This document shows, one piece after another, positions 56,115-64,000 of a stretch of 64,000 nt of DNA; within the stretch, counting starts at the first letter, position 1; each line of letters begins with the position of its first letter. Under the pieces are notes generated by a model. That model was not told where the DNA came from. It was given only the letters and a program-made list of their open reading frames with translations, and did no database searches. The stretch is from Cyclina sinensis (lineage: Eukaryota; Mollusca; Bivalvia; Venerida; Veneridae), in assembly GCA_012932295.1 (NCBI GenBank), contig JAAONU010000009.1, positions 4,824,203 through 4,888,202 of the forward strand, given 5' to 3'. Position numbers and translations under genes: made by a program.

Positions 56115-58777
56115 CTACATCCATGTACTGCTATGCGCATGTTTCTCGTAAATGTCTTCCAAGACAGGTAAGGATCTCTCGCGCTTCATATCATTTGAAT
56201 AACTAAATGAATCGACTTCCATTTCGTCTTCAAAGCCGGAGCTTCTTCTCTTTTTCTGATTGGTGTTGCATGGCAAACTTGTGTCAGTGTAGTACGGATT
56301 GAATAGTACTCTGCTCTGGTTTGCAAAGAGGCTTGCATCTTCTGGATCTGCCGCTTCTTTGCTGTACAGAAATAGCTTGGGCTCACTTTGCCTCCTTGGC
56401 TCTTTGTAAAACACAGGATCTTCATAAAAATGTTCATTTAGAGTGACTGCATTCTTCTGATAAATGCGACTTAATATACTTCGCTTTTTCTTTCTTGCAC
56501 TGATCGGTTTCAATGTCGTTTTCTTTATTATGACTTCTTCAATATTTTTATTCATCTCAGAAATTGACCTTAACACTGGTGGTTTATGAGCAACAATTTT
56601 CTGTCGAGATTCGTGAAATATTTCGTCTATTTTACTATTTGTCTCCTGTGAGTCAGAAACACCGTCTTTCATACTGTCCCTTGGTGTTTCAGTATGTTCA
56701 TTATAGTTCTCTTTAGTTGTATTCTGACCCCCAGAAAGTGTTTGAACTAAATCCTTTTCATTTATTTCAGCAACAATCTCGTTTTCTGCAAAAGCATCTG
56801 CTTCAGACCCATCAGTCGTTTCCTCTGTAAGAAGATCTTCTAAAAGCACTTTTCCCTTTTCATGAACGGAACCAAGGTGAAGGCCAGCACTCGCTTCATC
56901 TGCAAGGTCTGAATGTGCTTCTTTTCGTTTCTCTATCCAGTCGGCGTATGAGATCTTTATTTCTGTTTCGTTGCGTTGTTCCTCATCAAATGCTTCGTTA
57001 TAATAGCCTTTCTCACTGGTAAAAAATGACCTCTCTCCGACATTATGTGTGTTAGTAAGAATAGACCTGAAATTAAAGGTATAAAGAAGACCTTTATAGC
57101 AGCACAGCATATTATTTAAGTTTAGGTTTACAACACGTCAAGTGGAAGTGTATTGTTAGTACTAGTGGAAGAAAAACACCTTTCCAATCTGTTAACACAC
57201 CACAGACTGTCCTTTTTTGACGGTCTAACAATTGGCCGTTCTGTTAGCATGTTTACACAAAGATTCAACGACACCTTGCTCTATCTATTTCTCATCAATT
57301 TATGTTCAGTAAAATTCGTACTAAGGTTCAATTGAAAAAAATGATGCACCTTCTTACTTAATAGCATTCGAAACACTCTTATCTATGGAAAAAATAAAAC
57401 ACTGTGGTTAAAAAAGATAAAATCATAAGACAATCTACATAATCTACCTATTTAAAACTTTAACTGTGCTTTTTCTCAGAAAAGGGCAGTCTTAAATAAC
57501 TGCGTCGTAAAATATCGACTATATATTGGTAAAAGGAAGTTAGCTATAGAGGGAGCCTTGGCTGTATATTCCAGACAAGTCTGAAGTCTGTGGACTAATT
57601 ATCACAAATCAGGCAATATGAGAGACACTATCAAGATATTGCAATGCTTTTGTAACCTCATCATTAAGACTTCAAATATTAACGTGTTTACACAATTATT
57701 CTTTTTTTTTTACTGGTTTCTTCTTCCAAAGAAGAATGTCTAACATTCAAGCATTAGTTAAACTTAGTTAAGTTGTCGACTTCGGTAACAGTAATTTACT
57801 CTAAAAACAGCCTTGCAGGAACGCGCTTCGGTGTTAAACGCATTTTGGTGTATTCAACGCCAAAAATACACTGGTGTTTGGGATTTCAAGTGCATTGCAA
57901 CCAAAATTCTCTAAGTCCGTTCCAGTGCTCGAGATAATAAAACAACAGGGTGCAGCATCTTGCCCCTTTTATTTTGCACCCTGTCCTGCTGTGTCATGTA
58001 AGACACGACTCTGCATTTAAGTTTAAGTTGAGGGGCATTTGTATTGACAGTTTGAAGGGAAGAAAATAAGAAGAAAATAAATAAGTATTTAACAAACGAA
58101 TCTGATTCAAATTCAGCACATCTGTGTGTGCTCTTTTTGAAGTTTTCATATTTTCAAGTGCCCCTTTTCCACGTTCTTAAGTCTTAGCTGGTATTCTGCG
58201 TCCAACATCAAAGTTCGTTCCTACACAGCTTGTATCTTCACCTCAAGATAAAAACGAAAATTGTCGAGTATGAATGATTAATCTTAATTACAAATCCTAC
58301 AAAAGAAGGTATGTGGGACTTGTGGTGTTCTTTGAACATTTCGACTAAATATAATATATATAATTTACATCGTATTTAAATACTTTGGTAACCTAAGGCT
58401 ACTAAAAATAACAATTTAAGTTCAAAACCAATAAAATTGTTATCTCATTAGAAGAACGCAAAATGTTGTTACAGCAAATGTTATTCAAATATTCTGTCAG
58501 AGCTTATATTTATTTATTGCATTATTGATTCTCTTAAGTTTGATATACATTCAATATACCTTGCACGCGTTATTCTTTTATCACTTAAAGCCAAGTCTGG
58601 TCGATATATCTGGAAATAGCTATTGTATTCTTCTTCTTTCTTTCTTTTTACTGTCAGACGCCGATGATAAAACGCAAACGACAACGATAAAAATAGAATC
58701 AACCCGAATGCTGTAATCGACGAAAACAGCCAACCGAAAGACGGTTTGTCCGAAACGTCACCACCATTTTCAGTCAT
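56115..58777 (-). CDS. Single-pass membrane protein with long charged cytoplasmic tail, paralogue B
   Basis: Same two-exon structure as paralogue A: 58560-58777 (membrane exon, 218 nt) and 56115-57066 (tail exon, 952 nt), both exactly the same length as in A, with intact frame, donor and acceptor. The product is 389 residues. The N-terminus reads MTENGG instead of MTENDG. The tail differs from A at about fifteen positions, clustered around LSGGQNTTKENYNEHTET; the basic clusters and C-terminal HSSTWM are unchanged. The stop codon is TAG instead of TAA. The open frame extends upstream of the acceptor, but that part is intron. Preservation of both frames suggests both copies are expressed or became duplicated recently. 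Family not recognised. Confidence 0.75.
57067..58559 (-). other. Intron of gene B
   Basis: About 1.5 kb, collinear with the gene A intron, including the perfect hairpin at 57945-57984. Confidence 0.6.
57945..57984. repeat. Perfect 10-bp hairpin in gene B intron
   Basis: Same stem ACAGGGTGCA / TGCACCCTGT and same 20-nt loop as at 46241-46280. Confidence 0.7.
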
Positions 58778-60676
58778 CTAAAAATAGAAAGGATAAAATA
58801 AATGGACGTTTTTGCTTCGTCATCATACGGTCTTTTAGTAGTAATTCATATAGACTGTTTAATGTGATCAAAATTTGTGTCAGACATTTTGTAAAACATA
58901 ACGTGATCAAGAACAAAATATCATTTTTCAAAATTTACTTAGCCTTTTGCCACATTTGTATTCTAATAGATTTTTATGGACAGCTGGTAATTTTATGGAC
59001 AGTTTTTTTTACGGACAGCAATTTATTGACGTATACATGTTGTCCAATAAAGAGGCATACCCTAAAATGTGAAATAACTATTTTCTTCTAAAGCATAACC
59101 TGAATAGTGTTGAAAGAAGTATTTTCCAGTGTCTAAGTACATTCTAAGTACAAAATTCTTAGTACAAGTGCACTGTTGTCGTTGGATAGTCATGCATTAC
59201 AATGCACACTTATTTGGTTGTTATATGCCTTATGGAAACATTTTGAAGAGAATGAGTCAATGAAACACAAATGTAAAATTTCGAGTATGTCCATTTAATT
59301 AATTTTCATCCCGTCTTGTCTACATGCATTTTCATCCCGCATTAAAAGAGGAACATCGGTACAAATGAATTATTCATTGCTTTCAATGAATATCGTTTCA
59401 GTGAACAATACATTATATTTTACTTAAATGCTGCCAATGGAGATTAATTATTTTCGTTTTTCGATCAGGTATACAGTATGTATATTGTCATGAACACCTG
59501 TAAAATAATGCTTTAAACCATAACTTTTGTACATCAGACACTTGCATGAGACACAATCTCTTTTTAAGTGTATTTGAATTTCAATAAACTTATTAAAATA
59601 TTCATGGCAATTTGAGAGCTTGCGGCCTTAAAATCAAGTGTTTTAAAATCACTGTAAACAGAAAGATATTCAAAACGTATCTACAGCATAGAATTTATGA
59701 ATTACGTAACACAACCCACCATGTTAGTCCTTTATAGAAAGACGTCAGAATTTTACGTTTCATATTTCTTTTTTTTCTTCTTGTTTTTCTTCTATTTTTA
59801 CGTTTTATGTTTATTGGCAAAGTATGAATGGATTTGGCCAAGAATTAAAGAATCATCATATCCACCATCTACGTCTAAATATTTGGACTACTAAACATGT
59901 TTGATATACAATATGTCAAAGAGGGGTATCTGTAAGATACACAATCTGTCAGAGAGAGGTATGTGTAAGCTGTATCTTTCTGTGAACACATGTGTTTAAA
60001 ATCTAAAAAAAACGATCTTTATTTGATCATAGCAGACATAAAGCAGGTCCGATTTTTAATTTTTGACAGGGATATAACTAGTCTGTTTTAAAAACACAGT
60101 GTTTTACTGGATCGGAATTCGTAAATTCTAACTCGGGTATGATAAAAACCACACTGAACAAATTAAACACTGCATAAAATATTTGAGTGTTTACATATTG
60201 ATTTTAAAATACTGGGTTTTCAAACCGATAGGTAGCAACTTGCCATGAATATTTTAATAATTGTATCGATATTGGACGTTTTATACATATAAATAAATGC
60301 CAAGTAAAAAGCCTGTCTTCCCTCCCTGGTTTTTGAAAATATACAGACATGGATCTACAACCTTGGGTAGACGTTGATACTGGAAATCAAACATTAGAAT
60401 GACATTTTTCTCAATAAAATTAAAATCATTTTAAAGAGCATTTCTAAGCTAACACGGTGGGGGACAGGACCCTCTCCCCCTCCCCCCTCCCTACACACAC
60501 CCACACCCCTCCCCACACAACACCTTCCACTTGATCCGGACATAATATTACAACACAGTCTCTCTTATTGTGCGATTTTGTTTGAAAACTTGAGAAAATA
60601 GTGAGTTTAATTGATTGTATTTGTTACAAGTTAAGAATAAAGAAAGACACTATTTGCCTGGTATCAAATTTTCAAT

Positions 60677-60925
60677 TATCATTTGAAACTATTTGTTATT
60701 GTTGTTGTTGTTGTTGTTGTTTAAATTGTTCATTGTCATTCCGCTCATGTATAGGTTTTAGAGTTACTTAACGTTTTGAAGGTTTATTTATATATATAAT
60801 ATTCAGTCAATGGTTTCCTTTCTTTTGAATACCGTAGAATCAGAACACCCGCAACCCCCTGCTCTTACTAACAATTGTTATTTTTTGAAGTTCTTGCAAT
60901 AAAAAGGTATGGCCATCGCTACACC
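60677..60925. repeat. Copy B-specific insertion with a (TTG)n microsatellite
   Basis: Absent at the matching point of copy A (about 48880). Includes a run of about eight TTG/GTT triplets at 60693-60721. The flanking sequence TTTCAATT / GTGATAATAAT is continuous in A. Confidence 0.7.
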
Positions 60926-61169
60926 TTGTGATAATAATTTCTAGAATTCTTTACTACTTTTTACTTCTGACGACTGTTTTTAAATTTCAAAAGTTAAAAA
61001 AATATGATTTCTCCAAAATTGTGCCTACCACTGTTATATTAGATAATTTGTCAATGCCAGTCATTGTCATAGAACAGGTGTTTATTCCTGATGGTAGCTT
61101 TTTATCCAGATTATTTGAAATCACACGCTCTCCCAACAACTAACCGCCCTTGAACATGAAATGGCATCG

Positions 61170-61325
61170 CAATCCCCCGACTTTGGAACGCTTCAGAGCA
61201 CTTTATAAATAATACCTATATCCTTCGACATTAAACACTTCGGAACACTAAAAGGAAACCTATATCCCGACTTTGAAACGGTTCGAAACACTAAATGACA
61301 CCTATATCCCCGACTTTGAAATGTT
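61170..61325. repeat. Degenerate ~55-60-bp tandem repeat (copy B)
   Basis: Same three diverged units as in copy A, with CCCGACTTTGGAACG and ACACCTATATCCC phrases. Confidence 0.5.
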
Positions 61326-64000
61326 CAAACAGAGCGACTGACTTTAAGACCTCATGAGTTAGCTTTTTAACAAGTCACTGAAAATGAACAGTTTATTAAC
61401 GCCGTTACGAAACATTTCACAATTGACATAGAAACAAAACAATCAACCGGTAGCTAATAATACTGCCTTCGCGACAGCATGGCTTTTATCCAACATGCTT
61501 TTCAGGTGCGAAATGCATTTAAGTAAATTGATTTCTCCAACACAGCGTTTGCAATTAGTCTTATCTCTCTAAAAGTATTTTATAGTTCCGACAAGAAACA
61601 GATACAGAAAGTCTTATCTGTTTCTTTGTTGTTGTTGTTTTTTCACTGATAAGCCCGATCGCGTTTAAGAAATTTGTCCAGGTATTTTAGTAGATGTTTA
61701 CGAGATCTTTTCAGGATTTTGGACGTAAAACAATTGTAAATAAAAACGTAAGTATATTTATATATGTGTTGACAAATTCCAATTAGACCCGTCATTGTAA
61801 TAGTCCTTACCAGGTATTAAGTAGAGTTTGCACTAAAACTTTCCTACACCTTTAGTTACATGAATTAATAATAAAAAGTATGAAGTTAATTATGCAGATC
61901 ATACCTTCCGTTTGAATTTGAGTTCATCTGTAAAAATTTCCTACTTCAAAATACACCAAACATTGAGCTCACTACATTACAACAAAATACATCATATAAA
62001 CACTCCAAAGACTGTAACACGACTGTCTAAAACGTATACAAATATAAAAATCGTCCATGTCTCGGTTACTTTGTACCCTTGAACCAAACAAAATGAATTA
62101 TTTGAATGGCTACATTGTTTAGAGAAATCACAAACATGTTAAACAGTGTTTGTTGAAACCTCGAATGAATGTATAAAATAAGCCAAAATAATGTTTAATT
62201 AATTCCTGCCTAACAACTGCATTTTCAAGCCAATATTTACAAAACAATATTAGGACTGGATTAAAATAACACCAACAGGACAAGTAATTCATTCACGGTA
62301 GAAATATATACCGCTGCACTATTTAATTTAAAGGATTTTATTGATCAGTTACAAGCTATTGTCAATCCGGGTAAAATATTCGGTTTCCTGGGAAATGCCC
62401 AATGCACTTCTCATAAGTTTATGTTTCTATCAAGCAGTTGTTTTCGATACACAGGAGCAGTTTGCATTCTCTCATTATTTGAAAGAAGATAAATTGAAGA
62501 GTTTCAGTGTCAATTTTAATGAAATGGAGATATTTGGTAATATATCAATTATTCTAAAATTCAGTTATTAGTGTACAACTTTTAAGACTCTACACATTAG
62601 TTTGATTCAAGATATTTCTTATTACGAACGCTTCTGTTTTGCTGCTGTTTTGTATTTCTTACACCTTGGTTACACGGTTGATGTATAGTTACGTTGTTTT
62701 GACCCACTCTTTTATAAAATAAGGTTACGACAGCACCTAACGTAACGTTGACGACGTCATTTGGAAATTGAATAAGGTAACGCATGATATTAATAACATG
62801 ATTTCTTTTTGCTTTATTTAACTAGATAAATGTCCGACAAAAAGCCGGCATTTCAAACACGTCGACCCGCAATGTAATTTTGTGTAAATGGAATCGTGTG
62901 AGGCCCTGCTTTATCAAGAATCAGTATATTAGGGTGCAGGTGGAACATCAACTGGACAGAAAACCTCGTCGACACACAGTTTAGCATTGTGACTGCCAAA
63001 GATTACGACGAATTCTGTATTTCCACCACCTATTACCCTTCCCCTCTCCCCCCACCAAACACACTTACACAATCAGCACCACCAAATCATCTCGCCCCAA
63101 AAATTTGTTTGAGACAAATCTGCAAGGCGTTCAACTTGTCGGCAAAAAGCGCTTATTCTGCTATTAGCAAAGACGAGACTGAAGCGGGAGTCGTCACTAG
63201 GATTTTTGCTCATGGCGTAAATGACATTAAGCTTAAAGCAACCTTAGTTAGTTGACGTACGCAAGCTTAAACTGGTGTTTTTCCGAATTCGTGATAACTT
63301 GTACATGCACTAGATTCAAAGTAAAATGCGTGTTAATATATATGTTCGGTCAATTTGGAGTACACAAAAAGTCATATTCAGTGAAACGTAAGACTAATAA
63401 GACAAATAAGTGATGGATACATTTGTATGTTGATTTGCAAAATATTACTCATTTGTTGTAGATATCTTTTAATAGTGAAAATAAAAGTACAAATTGTCTT
63501 TTTTGCGTCAGTATATATGAAACTGAAAAACAACATATCTTGAATTATACGAACTAAAGATATTCAGATATTTCCGCCATCTTATCTTGTTTAAAGTTGA
63601 AGGTTAAAATCACCAATAACTGCTTAACTTAGAGCATAATTCCCGGTTTTAAATTTGAATAAGTCCGACACATTTAAAATCGGACTGTTTCTCGCCTAGT
63701 TTAAAAAAATTATGATCTATTTTTTTTAATCTTCAATGTATATCAAGTTACCCAATCAACGTGCAATGTCTATCACGTTCCACAAAAGATGTTTGGCACC
63801 TAGTCAGCCCCGTAAGACAAGAGCTGACTGGTCGGTCACCACAAGGCGAGAAGGTTAACAATGGTGTGTGCTGTTTCTTAATGGGAACCGTTTCTTTTTA
63901 AATCTTTTTAGATCTGTATAAAGAAAAAATAAAATTCACCTGAGTTTGTATAGCCCGTACCGATAGCGTATGCACTACTAGATAATGAATCCGCCCAAAA

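Larger units (their letters stand above)
53894..64000. repeat. Tandem segmental duplication, copy B (runs off the window)
   Basis: Collinear and in the same orientation as copy A from its first base. It lacks the 44-bp expansion, has about 250 bp extra at 60677-60925 and a 13-bp deletion near 62770. The unit length implied by the two start points is about 12.2 kb. Confidence 0.93.
58778..64000. other. Upstream part of copy B, no firm exon
   Basis: Counterpart of 47074-51974. Any upstream exons of gene B would be here or beyond the right edge. Short open frames conserved with copy A lie in blocks that are near-identical overall, so conservation alone does not show coding. Confidence 0.4.

Noticed and set aside
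62989..63255. 88-codon plus-strand open frame in copy B
   Set aside because: The matching frame in copy A has an in-frame stop (TAA in GAGATAAATC) although the DNA is nearly identical; proline-rich composition comes from a CCCCTCTCCCCCC tract.

Overview
This is a eukaryotic, AT-rich, intron-rich window with no prokaryotic features. The mix of tRNA-derived SINEs, many short inverted-repeat DNA elements, jockey-like and other APE-type LINE remnants, and a tandem-DED initiator caspase points to a lophotrochozoan, most likely a bivalve mollusc. That placement is inferred from repeat style and gene content, not from a marker gene.

Layout. (1) 1-2.3 kb: the 5' end of an unrecognised gene on the minus strand; three spliced coding exons are visible and the gene leaves the window on the left. 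(2) 2.3-11.9 kb: intergenic DNA full of mobile elements: a SINE, a jockey-like LINE fragment split by a GC-rich inverted-repeat element, a second LINE 3' end, two almost identical 464/465-bp inverted-repeat elements about 2 kb apart, and a Harbinger-like element. (3) 11.97-25.75 kb: a complete 13-exon caspase-8-like gene on the plus strand, about 850 residues. It has two death effector domains, a Death-domain-like segment, a long low-complexity linker and an intact catalytic domain. Its introns carry several repeat insertions. (4) 25.8-32 kb: 3' UTR and intergenic repeats, including an inverted-repeat element holding a 146-bp tandem array. (5) 32-35.5 kb: a broken, 5'-truncated LINE on the minus strand. 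(6) 35.5-40.1 kb: a 4.65-kb satellite of about 84 copies of a 55-bp unit with higher-order structure, followed by a degenerate 20-bp repeat. (7) 41.6 kb to the end: a direct tandem segmental duplication of about 12.2 kb. Each copy carries a minus-strand gene for a small single-pass membrane protein with a long, highly charged cytoplasmic tail.

How the genes relate. The caspase is an apical, adaptor-recruited protease of the extrinsic death or innate immune pathway. The duplicated membrane proteins match no family I know; their tails could act as signalling scaffolds, but nothing in the sequence links them to the caspase. The strongest observations are the DED-DED-DD-caspase architecture, the satellite with a 14-mer higher-order repeat, and the recent tandem duplication, in which one copy has 14 units of a 44-bp repeat next to its gene and the other has one unit, with patches of near-zero divergence between the copies.
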